Below, piece by piece: positions 43,007-54,690 of a DNA stretch of 64,000 nt. The translations under genes and the position numbers were made by a program. Location: contig JXTB01000148.1 of NCBI GenBank assembly GCA_002914805.1, positions 567,770 to 631,769 on the forward strand, given 5' to 3'. The first letter of the stretch is position 1, and every line of letters begins with the position of its first letter. The notes beneath the pieces are model-generated. The model had not been told where the DNA came from, searched no databases, and saw only the letters and a list, made by a program, of their open reading frames with translations. The stretch comes from Parasponia andersonii (lineage: Eukaryota; Streptophyta; Magnoliopsida; Rosales; Cannabaceae).

Positions 43007-44931
43007 GTTCAAATGCCAAGATTGTTATAGTGCTAGCACAATAAGAGTTTTCTTTATTCTTTATCGATGGGGAATCCAACTGAAGTTAGATTTCAAATTA
43101 ATAGTTATAAAAATATATGATGTCATTTAATTGACATTAGATGTCGTTTCAACATACTCGAATGTAACCATCAGAAAATTAAATTGTTAATATGGGTTTC
43201 TTTATGAATAGAGCGAGGAAAAAAAAAAAAAACTTATGTATATACACCAAATAATGCATTTTAGCAAAAAATAGATGGTCTTTTTAACAATGAATGTAAA
43301 TGTAGTGGTTCCAAGATTGCATCACTACCTGAAATTAAACAATAAATATTTAACATATATTTTTGTAATAAGTGAGGTTTGAGAAAAGAAAAAATTATTG
43401 TAATTCCTCTCTTTATCCGTTCTAAATAATTTGACTAATGAAAACAATAGTTATTTGCTTTGTTCAAAATCACCCATTTCATTTTATTCTTTTCAAGTCC
43501 AGTGCCAACTTTTCAGGCTCGAAAAGAAGGGAAAAAAAAAAGAAAAAAGAAAAAACCTTCCGTTTAGCCCGGTCATACTAGTTTTATGCAATCAGCCATA
43601 ATTGTGGCAAATTTTATGCCCATTATCATCATTATCATTGAATTTGGCAAATTAATTGGGACATTTTTTCTTTTGAACAATTCAGTGTTGTTTTCTGATT
43701 TGGCTTTCTGCACATATTGCATGTGGGACAAATGCATATATTAATGGATTAACTTTGTTGGTGTCATAAAATTTATCAGCTAAATCAAATAAGTATTGAC
43801 TATGTTCTTTGTCTATTAATGTACCACATAATATTCCTCTACTTCAAGATACGCTTGATTTGATGTATGAACGTTTAGTATTTGTGGCTTTCCAATTAGA
43901 TTCTTTTTTTCTCATCTCCTTTAATAAGTGATAGGATGATTCCTTTAGCTTAAGCATTCTTGTTCACATGCATGAATTTCCACTTAATAGTCACTAATTT
44001 TGCTTTTGAATATTAGTTAAGAGATCCTTGTTGATATTCCCTCTTCCTCTCTTCTTTTTCCTTATTTTCTTTCCCTTTTTAATAGTTGTTAAAATCATTG
44101 AATTGGTTAACTGTGCATTAGGTTAATGAGTAACCTCACTTTAACCAAAATAGAGCTATAAAGAGATTAATGGAATAGAGCATCCTTCTTTCAGTTGCTG
44201 TATTTCACTCATGATTATGGCAATCTATACTATCATCATATCTCATATGCAAAAAGGGATTAATATTATAAGCTGTCATATACCAACCTTTCTTTTTTCA
44301 AAAAAAAAAAAATCTGTTATATAATCATTATGGTTGCCACTCTTTCTGTAAGATAGGTTTGAGAGTTGGCTTTGTCCCCTTGTTCCTACAAATAGATAAA
44401 ATTTTATAGACTTGTAGACAAAAACAAAGTATTATCTAAAGCAAAAGCAAAATATTATAAAGAAATTTCTTTTTCCCAAAGCATTATTTTAATAGCTCAA
44501 AAAAATTGGAATATTCAATTAAACCAAGTAACCAACCTAACATTATATAACAACTTTTTTCTTTTTCGAATTTTATAAAAAAAGGGATATAATTTTTTTA
44601 AATAATTGTCATCATTATGTAATAATGGAGCATTGTAATTATGGTAGAATATTTTTTTTTAAGTTTATCGTAAAAATTATGTTAATATTGTAAAAAGGCA
44701 TCATATTATAAAAAGCATCGTAATAGTGCCCCATCCTAATCCCTCACCCAACTCAAAACCCAAAACCCAAACGTGGCTTCATTATAGTCTCATTAACTGA
44801 AATAAAACTCAAATTAAAGAGAAGAGGAAGAGAAGAAAAAAAAAAAGATAAAAAAGAAAAGACGCTTTGGTATCGTCACCTACTCTGATTGATTGAATCA
44901 GGACCGTTGGGTCTTGATCGTTGGATATCAT
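43007..44931. other. Spacer and UBC upstream region
   Basis: This is AT-rich sequence with no recognised gene. The last 120 bp form a purine-rich stretch (AAAGAGAAGAGGAAGAG), probably promoter and leader of the ubiquitin-conjugating enzyme gene. Confidence 0.45.
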
Positions 44932-46855
44932 ATGGAGGTCAGACCCAATCTGACGGCCGACAACTCGTCGGCGACGGCGCCCCACCGTCCGCGTCCGACC
45001 CCCGGTACTCCGGCGAAGCAGCCCGCCTGTTCTCCCAACCCAGTCGACACCACCTCCGTCTCTCAGAGGTCAGTGATCCCTTCGTTTTTTCTTTCGGGTC
45101 TCTGTTTCTTTCCCGGGAAAACGCAAGGAAAGAAAAGAAAGTTAATGATGTGTTAATGTGATTATGATTTTCGTTTGCTGAATACTATAGTGGTTTGGTT
45201 TTTGCAGGCTGCAGAAGGAATTGATGTCTCTTATGGTATGGTTTGCATCAATTTTGGGCTGTAATTCTAGTTATGTTTTCAATTTCTTTATTTGCCGCGT
45301 TGATTTTTCTCGGTTTCTTGAAATGGGTATTTTTCTGTTTTTGACAAAACCCTTGATTTTTCTTTATCTGATTGATGGAGGTGATAAGTTTTTAAATGGG
45401 TAATGGGTTTTGTTGGTTCTTGATTTCACTATCTGATTACTACATTTTTTGATCGTTTGGGAGCTGCTTACAAGAAATTTATGGAAGATTATTTGTTAAA
45501 AGAGTTACATATAGAAAAACCCTTTTACAATTTTTTTCATTCTATAGAAAGTGGGAAAGTTTGCTACTACTTTGGTTTTGAAAATTGGCTAGATGGTGTG
45601 TTAATCTTGTAGTTTCAACATTTTATATTTACTCTGTTATGTCTTTTGGAACGGTTTTGATCTTTGACTTAGTCTTATGGTTTTAGGATGAACTTGCCAA
45701 CAATTGAGTTGAGAAACCTCTAATCCGTGATCAACTTTTGCTTTTATGCTTGTGTAATTGGCCGATTAAAAGGGTAGTTGTGCAGGATGTATTCAATAAT
45801 TGGTTTTGTCTCTTCATCCAATCTTAAGTTTTATGTTTGCAGATGAGCGGAGGGGATCTTGGGGTATCGGCATTTCCTGAGGGAGAGAGCATTTTCACAT
45901 GGATTGGCACAATTGAGGGTGGAAAAGGAACAATGTATGAAGGTTTATCATACAAACTTTCTTTGCGTTTTCCTGTGGACTATCCTTTCAAGCCACCTCT
46001 GGTCAAGTTTGAGACAATGTGCTTTCATCCTAATGTAGATCAGTATGGCAACATATGTCTTGACATACTGCAGGTAACTATCAATTTGGTATAGCTTTTC
46101 ATACCACATGGTGACAATAAACACTATCACAATGGAATTGTTAATATGGAATTTTGTTTACATGAGTTAGATCTAGGGGCAAAGGCTTTAGACTTTGTAA
46201 AGTATATTTTTCAAGATTTGTGATGTACTTGAATTTTCTGCAAAAAAGAGATATTTGGACCAAGGGAAAGCTTCTGATTAACCTGAATAGGTTGTTGAAT
46301 ATTTGGGATTTTGCAGAGGAAAGGATTGCTTTTTTTTTTTTTTTCATTGCATTGTTTGACTTTAATTCATGTCAACATAACCATTATCCCCATAGAGCTG
46401 ATGCTCTCATTGCCAATGTAATATTTTGCTGTTGCCACAGGACACGTGGTCTTCAGCTTATGATTGCAGAACTATTCTTTTGTCCATTCAAAGTCTTTTA
46501 GGAGGTATGGTTCTCTTCTCTGGTTTGAGTTTACTCTTTAACTCATTCAATCATGCTTCAATATTTAGTTTCTTGTTGCAGAGCCCAATCCAGAGAGTCC
46601 TCTCAACAGCTATGCTGCAACATTGTGGAATAACAAGGAAGGTTGGATACACTTTTTCCCCTCTGCCAGCCATTTTAGTATTTGATTTTCCAGTAGAATT
46701 TTGTTTTCGTAGTAAAATTGTGGTATTGAAGCTAATATTTTAAGGGGAATCTTTATCTTTATCCCTCTTTTTATTTTTATTTTTATTTTTAATTTTCAGA
46801 TTATAGAAGAATGGTCCAGAAACAGTATTTTGCTGGAGAAGCATTTGAGAGTTGA
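44932..46855 (+). CDS. UBC20-like: Ubiquitin-conjugating enzyme E2 (UBC19/UBC20, UBE2C type), 6 exons
   Basis: Predicted 191 residues. Exons are 44932-45068, 45208-45235, 45843-46073, 46441-46504, 46582-46641 and 46800-46855, all in phase with GT-AG introns. The UBC fold begins near residue 45 (SQRLQKELMSLMMSGG) and includes SAFPEGESIFTWIGTI, the HPN motif at 117-119, catalytic C127 in [32 protein letters not shown] and an NNKEDYRRMVQKQY tail. This pattern is that of Arabidopsis UBC19/UBC20 and animal UBE2C/UBCH10, the E2 that primes ubiquitin on substrates of the anaphase-promoting complex. The N-terminal extension of about 45 residues is Pro/Ser/Thr-rich and starts MEVRPNL, containing a minimal RxxL. 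The start is the only ATG in this frame in exon 1 that gives an extension of the family's usual length. Confidence 0.94.
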
Positions 46856-48463
46856 TTTTCAGAATTTCATCAAAAAATCAGAAAAGTGGTTACCATGAAT
46901 TCTTACAGCTACTGTATAGCAGGGGAAAGGATTGTCATTTGAAAGTACAGATTCTCATTGAATATTATAAGGTTGATCTACATGATTATTTTGTCAATTT
47001 GATCATCATATAAAGCCCAAGAAGCCTGAACCTTTATTTTTGGCTAAAGTGGCTTGCTATTGCTCTCTTGTAATTGTGACATCAAAGTGCATCAAAGTTG
47101 TAAATTTGTTTGATTCAAATGAGGTGACTGGTGCTTTCACTCTTTTGTTCTGTCGGAGACTTCATCGCCATAGTCTTTTCTTCTTATTTTAATTCTTCCT
47201 CTAATATGTGTCGTTCTTATTTTTCTTAAAAGAAATTAATGTGATTGTACTATTGGTAAGCATTTAGGCCGTGTTTGGAAAAATATATAGTTGTACTATT
47301 ATTATTTTCTTAGTGAAATGAGTAGTGAGGACTTCTGGATTATGTTTAAGAGAATCCCCATCGTTCTTTCTACTCTTAGAAAATTAAAAAAAAAAAAATA
47401 ATAGAAGTTTTACCAGATAAGTCCCTAGCCTTTATTATAAAGAATTTACTTGTGTGTCGCCATTTCCTCCAGGTCAATGCAATCGTATGGAACGGGAATG
47501 GTGTCCAATAAGTAATGCTTTTAGACCTTTCTACTTCTTTTGAGAAGTTAAACAAGATGTTTGCTCATTAGATCCGTGAAATCTATTGGAAAATTTTTAT
47601 AAAAATATTGTTCTTAAACAATTTTATTTTTATTTTGCTGAATGATCTAAAAATAAATTTATAGGAGTTAATCCTGATGACAGAATCAATAAATACGTTT
47701 CAACATGAAACTACTGCTTATGTTGTTCTTCCTATAAAAGGGGGAAAAATAGAATGCATATTTTACCTTTGATAAAAAGAATGTCATGGGGAAAACAAAA
47801 TGAGTCAATAATAAATATATCTCTTGTAATTTTTACTTTTTAAAAATTCAACCATACATTCTTGAAAATTACACCTCACCTCCTGGGATTGTAACGTAAT
47901 ATTTCAATTTTAAGGAAAAAAAAGTTCAGTTGGAATTGAGTGTTTTGAAACAAACATTAGGGAAACGGACCTGATTAGTAGTATTTTACCAACAAATGAC
48001 TTTTCTACGAGCATTTTTCTATGAGCCATCAGCCAGCAACAAGACAAAATTGCCCTCCAATTTGACATGCAGACTCTTATCAGATCTATTTAAGATATGC
48101 TACACCTCAACCCGATATGGCCATATGTCACCAAACTGGCAAGCGTTCACAACTTTCACGACACATTTTTCCAGGTATGGAAAGAAATGAACTTTTAACC
48201 ATTATTATCAGCAGAATGACATTATCTTGACACATACAAGTGTTATCCAGTCAATTACAACCCCAAGATAACAATTTGATTTAAGGAAAAAAAAAAAGAA
48301 GAAGTAAACACATATCTCACAATTTCGTCTATAAAACAAAGGACAAACCCAAGAAAAGTGGATCTTTTTTCAAGGAGAAAGAGAGAGTCTGCTAAAGCTG
48401 AGAGAGTTGAAGGGAAATAAATGTAAAATACTTATCATCTCAAAACTGTACCGAGGCCTAATT
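46856..48463. other. 3' flank of the UBC gene and spacer
   Basis: This is probable 3' UTR followed by AT-rich spacer. No recognised gene or element. Confidence 0.45.
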
Positions 48464-48482
48464 CCCCCCCCCCCCCCCCCCC
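48464..48482. repeat. Poly-C tract (19 C)
   Basis: Nineteen consecutive C lie on the + strand in AT-rich surroundings. Such a run could form a G-quadruplex on the other strand, and is also a common spot for sequencing length error. Confidence 0.9.
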
Positions 48483-48694
48483 TATTGATAGCCCATCCTG
48501 CCTCATAATGTGGCTGTCTTGCCTGTAATTCAATACTATTACGGAAAAATTAAACAAAACCCACTACTTTTGGGTCAAATAATTACATTTACCACCTTTT
48601 TCATTTTATGCCACTTTTTAGAAATCAACATTACCATCTCGCCCCTTACACGATAACATTACCATCTCATCATTCATTCCCTCTTCTAAAATTA

Positions 48695-48732
<38 letters not shown>

Positions 48733-50691
48733 GTCTCATCATCTAAGTCCCAATTTCGAAATCAATTCTCAGAGCAAAAAAAAAACCAATCTCTCTCTCT
48801 CTCTCTCTCCCCCTCCTCTCTTCAAACCTACCCTTCAAACCAATGTCGTTGAGGATCAGCGGCAACCTCGACTGTAGCACCGGCGAACTTGACTCTAGCG
48901 CGGGGTGACCTTGATTCTAGCAGCGAATGTGGCCTCAATTCCATCATAGTACGAGATGCTTTTGCCCCAATTCCTCTTAATCTGCGTGCCCTCTATTTCT
49001 TTCATTCCTCACTATATTTTACTTTAAACTAAAATTGTTTTCCTCCCTCCAAAAAAGTGGTATGATTTAGTGGTGGGGTTTAAATTTAAATAACCAATTA
49101 AAAAAGTGGTAAGTACCTAATTAACCCGGCCTATGATTTAATAGGCCCGATATATGAGTTGGGATGAGAACTTGTTTTATCTTGGTCGACTCGATCTATG
49201 GCTCATTCTGGGCCCACCGAAAGTTAGATGGATTGAGCTGGGAGACCCACATTTTGAATGGGAAATGAAGCTCCATAACAGTTCCCAAGTTTTGTTTTAC
49301 CTTTTTAGTAATTTCTGTTTTACTTTTACAAATATAATTTTCTTTCAAAAACAACCTTGTTTTAAAACTCAATCTCACAAGTGTGACTAGCTTAAATTAG
49401 TCTTTAACTTACTGGGTTATGATTTGTAAACAAAAATCAAACAAATAAAGAAAAATCGGGGTATATTTGGAACTTCGTAATAAAGACATGTTGTAAATGA
49501 AAACAGTTTAAGAAAACTGCTAAAAGTGGAAAACAAAACGTAGGCACTACTATATATGAAAGAAACCCCATATGTATTTGTTTCAGCCCATTAAGAAAAG
49601 TCGTACCTTTTCCCTTACGAAATATGTAGGTAAAGTATTATCCACCACGTGGTCCAGGCGTTACATGTGGTATAGATTGATAGCCCATTTACTTATTAAG
49701 AATTGATTTTTCCTTTTTGATTATATTCAATGTTCTTGGACATTGCATACCAAACAAAAAGTTTAATTCCAAACAGCTAAATACAAAATTAATTTTCGAC
49801 GTAACAATCATAATCTGAAAAGTGTAAATCTAATACAAAATCATACACTCCTTAAGTGCATTTATTTTTCATATAAGTATAATTTGATCTCCTTAATTTG
49901 ATTTGCATAATCAATATCTGTGTGTGTTACCGATTCTTTTAGCACCATATCATTTTTGATGGTCGTACCAATTAACCTCTTTTCAAGAGTCTGTCGTTTT
50001 TAACAATATTCTGCCGAAATTATAGTTTCGTTGTACAAGATCAAAAAATTTTGGCACTTTTTACCACTTTAATCAATAGATCGGCATTGGCAGAACTCTA
50101 AAGCTTGTTACTGTTAGGGTTAGGGTCTGAATTTGTTAATTCTATTTTAACGAGCCATGTGGCATTCTATTATTTATGCAAGATACGAATATATTTTTTG
50201 AAAAGGATAATTATTAGATATTAAAAACACCTATCAGAAAAGATTAGATAAGCATCTAAATTGATACCCAAAATCAAATCAAGTAAGTATCCTATTTTGA
50301 TTAGGCTACCCAAAGATAATTATTATTAATTATCTAATTAATAGGGTTTCCTATTTATTAAACACCTCTTTTTTGCCTATAAATATATAGTCTTCTTTTT
50401 CATTCGACATTTCTTTTTTCTATTCTATTCCCTCTACACATGACCTCTACTAATCTTTTATCCTTTTGTCAGAAAATCAGAACTACATTAGAGTTTAATC
50501 CCCGTAAAAGATATGTAGGCAGCTCTTATGAGCACAACCCCAAAAAATTAATCTATTTTTCTGCCAATTTGACTACATCTAGAACCTGGTCCTAAACAAT
50601 TATTGGGTTCAAAGACTCTAAGAAGATTCCAAATATAGAAATCAACATCTTTGTATTATATTGTTAGCCCCTTAGTCAGTGACTAAAACTG
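48483..50691. other. Spacer with (CT)n runs, no gene recognised
   Basis: (CT)n runs are at about 48698-48728 and 48792-48808. A TATA-like TATAAATATATAG near 50379, followed by a pyrimidine-rich stretch, could be an old promoter or LTR, but no matching repeat is seen in the window. Confidence 0.4.
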
Positions 50692-51719
50692 TGTCATAGT
50701 GAGGGGTTGCACCATGACACGAGTCCAAGGTGAGGGATACACGCGGTGTACGCCACAATGTCAGAAGACCAAGGCTTGCTTGGGTGGGCAAGACCATGGC
50801 ACGGTGATCAGGCACTTGAATGTGCCATGTTGGCTTGAGATGGTTCGAATTGATGTAGGGTTACCCGAAGGATGGCATACTTGTTGATGCATGGTAGCAA
50901 CACTGCCTGATGTTGGGCGCACTAGGTAGGCCGTGTGTGCGTATGGCAACTTGCGCATGTAGAGGCGTGTGCCAGAGAGCCTGCGTGCACTGCAGGGTGC
51001 GCGCTACCCTTATGGGTTGTGTGCTTGCATAGGCGAGCTGATAGATGATTACGATGGCACACACGCACATGGGCCGATGCATGCGGTGCAGTTACGAGGC
51101 TAAGCACATTTAACATGTGCATGTCCAATAGTTAAACTGAGCAGTTGGTTACCAGCAGCTCTAGCACATTTGACACGTGTGCATAGAAATATGTTCGAGC
51201 AATTGTGGGCTGTTATGAGCATGTGACTGCTTGGCACATTTAACATGTGCACATATGTTGGAATAGGACCAAGCAGTTATCGGGCGGATGTTGGCTTTGT
51301 CCCTTGTGCTGCACGTGAAGAATATGTTTCAACCAGCAGGCAGCTGGGAAACTGCCGAGCAGGTTTGTTGGCGCAGGCTGGCTTGTCCGGCATGGCCCTA
51401 GGTAGTTGGTGTGTCAACTGCCATGCATGCTTATAAATACATGATTGATTGAAGCAGAGTCATCATGTTGTGATGTTTTGCACCCTGCCTTGTATCTTTT
51501 TGTGAGAGTAATAAAAGATTGGGAAGAGTTCCAGTATGTTGGCTTGTGCATTCACAACTTGCTTCTTGTTGCATAGTCCGTGAGTGTGTGAGGTAAACAT
51601 TGCCTAGTGTGTGAGTTAAACACTTTGACCCGATTGTATGTGTGGTAGTTGGCTAACTAAGAGTGGTGCTTAGTGCCATCACAGGGAAAAGTTTGTTACT
51701 AAAATTTAACCCCGTGACA
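50692..51719 (+). repeat. LTR of a second Ty3/gypsy family
   Basis: It starts TGTCATAGTGAGG and ends CCCCGTGACA, with matching TGTCA..TGACA termini, about 1.03 kb. The sequence after it (51720-51799) matches the leader of the partial copy at 61536 onward (ACTAGTATCA(A/G)AG, then TT(C/T)GACGATGG, then GTTC(T/C)TGAAGTAAA). It is unusually GC-rich for the window and contains three copies of a GCACATTTAACATGTGC-like palindrome. The other LTR of this copy is not seen. Confidence 0.75.
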
Positions 51720-51799
51720 ACTAGTATCAAAGCCGATTTCGACGATGGTTTCTGGTGTTCTTGAAGTAAAGGAACTAGGGCCGTGCTGGATGAGCCAAC
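51720..51799 (+). mobile_element. Leader fragment of the second Ty3/gypsy family
   Basis: This 80-bp piece of internal sequence starts with a tRNA-binding-like ACTAGTATCAAAG segment. It is cut short by the copia element's left LTR at 51800. Confidence 0.7.
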
Positions 51800-53864
51800 T
51801 GTTGGGATTTTTGCCCTAAAAAGCAGATTTCTAATTTTACCCTTTTGAGTATAAACAACTATCTCTTATATGAAATTATGATATTTGCTAGATTAAACTA
51901 TCTTAGTTGAATAGTTTATTCATCTGAAAATGATTCCATGACTTTATATGTGTATAAAGAAACAAACATGATTAAGTATTAATTATGAGGAGACTTGTTT
52001 CTTTATCTAAGTCTAAATGAAGTAGTTTACAATCTGTAAATAAAGATAGAATACTTCATTTACTATAGGTTATAGTATTTGTCTATCTCAACGGGAATGA
52101 TGTGTCTCAAATCATTGAAGTATCTGACTTCTAATAGAAATACTAATACAACATAAACAAGTTATGTGTATTAAACTGGACCAAGTAATATAAAGAATTG
52201 GAGTGTCATAACTCAATTCTTATATTATCACAAACTAGCTCTTAGCATATAAATCTTAATCCTTGTTGTTTGACTGGACTTGCTTTTATGGGTTATAGCC
52301 TTTTGATTTGTTAAAAGACTAACTTCTATGAAGTTAGAGGTGAACTCTGGCATATTGGAGATTATGGCTTATGAATTGATGGGAATACCAAATAGTTAAG
52401 GACAATATATATTAATGCCACTTTAGGTTCTTTCAAGATTCATGGAATAATTAAATCTAAGATCTTAGTATTCACTTTGTGAATTGGTTGATAATTTTGT
52501 CTAAGTGGCCATTGAGAACAAAATTTTCGACAACATTATTCCTTGATAGAAAAATGGTTACTTAAAGGTAAATAGTTGTTAGAGAGGTATTACGATAATT
52601 TCACCTATCCAACTACGACATTGTATAGGGATTATATATGTGATATAGAATATGCTAGATGGATCTGTTAATCAAGGTTAGTTGATTAAATCTCTATAAA
52701 AGGCATAACATTTAATCTAAGAGTGCAATATTGGGCCTTTAGTGGAGTGTCCCATTTACTAATAATATTTATATAAATACCATAATAAGAGTTATAATGT
52801 ATTTATCATATTATTGGAGCTTAGATTATTTGGATCCATTAGGTCCCTTGTCTAGCTCAATTAAGCTCATTAATTGGTTGGTGGTATTTGTGAAATTAGT
52901 TTCATGAAACTGTGTAAAATAATAATTCTACATAGAAGTTGGTATTTTTATAAATAAGTTTCATGAGTTGGACATATTTATAAAAATACACCCAAAGCCT
53001 AAATTAGAGAACAAGCTCAATCCTAATTGGACTAGGGTTAGTAGTTTTGGGTCCCATATATATAAGATATATGAGAGAAAAAACTACACAGTAACTTTAA
53101 GAGAGTCACACGCATAGACAAAGGGAGAGAGAGATTTTGGCCAACCTAGGGGTATTTGTGAAATTAGTTTCATGAAACTGTGTAAAATAATAATTCTACA
53201 TAGAAATTGGTATTTTTATAAATAAGTTTCATGAGTTGGACATATTTATAAAAATACACCTAAAGCCTAAATTAGAGAACAAGCTCAATCCTAATTGGAC
53301 TAGGGTTAGTAGTTTTGGGTCCCATATATACAAGATATATGAGAAAAAAAACTACACAGTAACTTTAAGAGAGTCACACGCATAGAAATAGGGAGAGAGA
53401 GATTTTGGGCAACCTAGCTAAGTGAGAAGAGAAAAAGTTTCCTATTAAATCACAGTCCCATCTCACGTCCCGGTATTCCATAGGATCAAGAAGACGTTCT
53501 TGATCATTCTCTAACGAAGGTTTCGACTTGGTGCCCACTCGCTTCATCAACCAAGAGTAAGAGCATAGACAAGAAGATCTAGGATTGGAGATTTGATCAC
53601 TATCAATAAGGAGATCAAGGAGGAACACACAACAATATGTAAACCCTAATCTCAACTCTAGGGTTTTGTATCTAGATTTGATTTATGTTGTACATGATCC
53701 CGTATATGATGCATGTGTGTTATATGGTTATGAAAACTATTTTCATGTAAAATTTTAAAACCTAAATCTGCTATTTTTTTCCGCTGCGTTCATGATATGA
53801 TCATGTATTTTCTATATCTGCATGCATGTATGATTTTCCTAAGTGTTAGGTCAATTTACCAACA
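51800..53864 (+). repeat. Left LTR of the copia element
   Basis: About 2.07 kb, starting TGTTGGGATTTTTG and ending TTTACCAACA. It contains a tandem duplication of 268 bp (52883-53150 and 53151-53417) that the right LTR lacks, which accounts for most of the length difference. Confidence 0.85.
52883..53417. repeat. 268-bp tandem duplication inside the left copia LTR
   Basis: Two head-to-tail copies begin GGTATTTGTGAAATTAGTTT and end near CCAACCTAG / GCAACCTAG. They differ at only a few bases. The right LTR has one copy, so the duplication arose after insertion or existed in only one LTR. Confidence 0.88.
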
Positions 53865-54189
53865 ATTGGTATCAAGAGCTTAGGTTCATATATATAATAT
53901 AATATTGATCTAGAATTGAATATCTAGGTTATGTGATTGAGTTTGAGCAATTTTTGTTTATGATAGTTAAATGATTCATGGTGATGAATGACATTTAATT
54001 ACGTATACTATTGATTTTTGCATGGTGAGAAAAATTGTGGATTATGATTCTAGCAAAATTAGGTTTGGGTGTTCTTGAATTTTATGGTTAATAGATTCAT
54101 GAACAAGTTTTAAAGAGTTTGAAAATCTGAATTTTTTCTAGAAATTTTTGATGTTGTTTTAAATTTTTCAGCATTTAAAAAAAAAAAAA

Positions 54190-54690
54190 ATCTTCGGCCA
54201 GCCTTAGCCCCGCGCGCGGGGCTTTCTAGCGCAGTCGGCCTGTGTGCGGGTGCTGGGCGCTGGCGCGGCAAAGCAGGCCGCATATGTGCGTAGCCTGCGT
54301 GTGGCCTGTGTGCATGGCTTGCATGCGCAGCTTGCTCGTGCGCGGCCCATGCACCATGCGCACCAGCACACAGCACGCCTGCGCGCGGCCTGTGCATGTC
54401 CCGTGCGGCGCTCGCACTATGCCAGCATGTCGTCCATGTGCGGCCAGCAGGGTATGGGCGTGACCCATGCGTGGCCAGCAGCCCATGCATGCGGCTAGCG
54501 CACGGCCTGTGCAGTGCCTGGGCGTAGGGTTGCTGCGTCCAATGTGCGCATAAGCGCGGCCAGCTCGCCTGGCGCGCACAGCTTTGTCGTGCGTCGTAGC
54601 CGGGCGGCTCACCCTGATACCATCCGTTGCTCTGTTTTTTGCTGCTACTTGGAGCGATAACGGCCCGTAGGCCGACGGTAGTGGTATTTC
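54190..54690. other. GC-rich non-coding island inside the copia element
   Basis: About 500 bp rich in GCGCG, GCATGC and GGCC words lie between AT-rich flanks. Long open frames appear on several frames and both strands here, as expected from GC richness with few stop codons. None resembles a known protein. Confidence 0.7.

Noticed and set aside
47996-48190. 64-codon open frame
   Set aside because: No homology recognised, no supporting splice or promoter context. Length is within chance for this sequence.
48541-49117. Possible non-autonomous DNA transposon with AAACCCACTAC / GTGGTGGGGTTT ends
   Set aside because: The inverted similarity is short and imperfect, the order of subterminal words differs between ends, and no target duplication was found.
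50113-50124. Telomere-like TTAGGGTTAGGG
   Set aside because: Only about two units, and plant telomeres use TTTAGGG. Most likely chance.
50379-50691. TATA-like box and pyrimidine-rich stretch looking like an LTR end
   Set aside because: No second copy in the window and no TG..CA border or duplication could be set.
50826-50850. tRNA-like GGTTCGAAT (B-box-like) segment
   Set aside because: It lies inside the gypsy LTR, with no acceptor stem, anticodon arm or A-box at suitable spacing.
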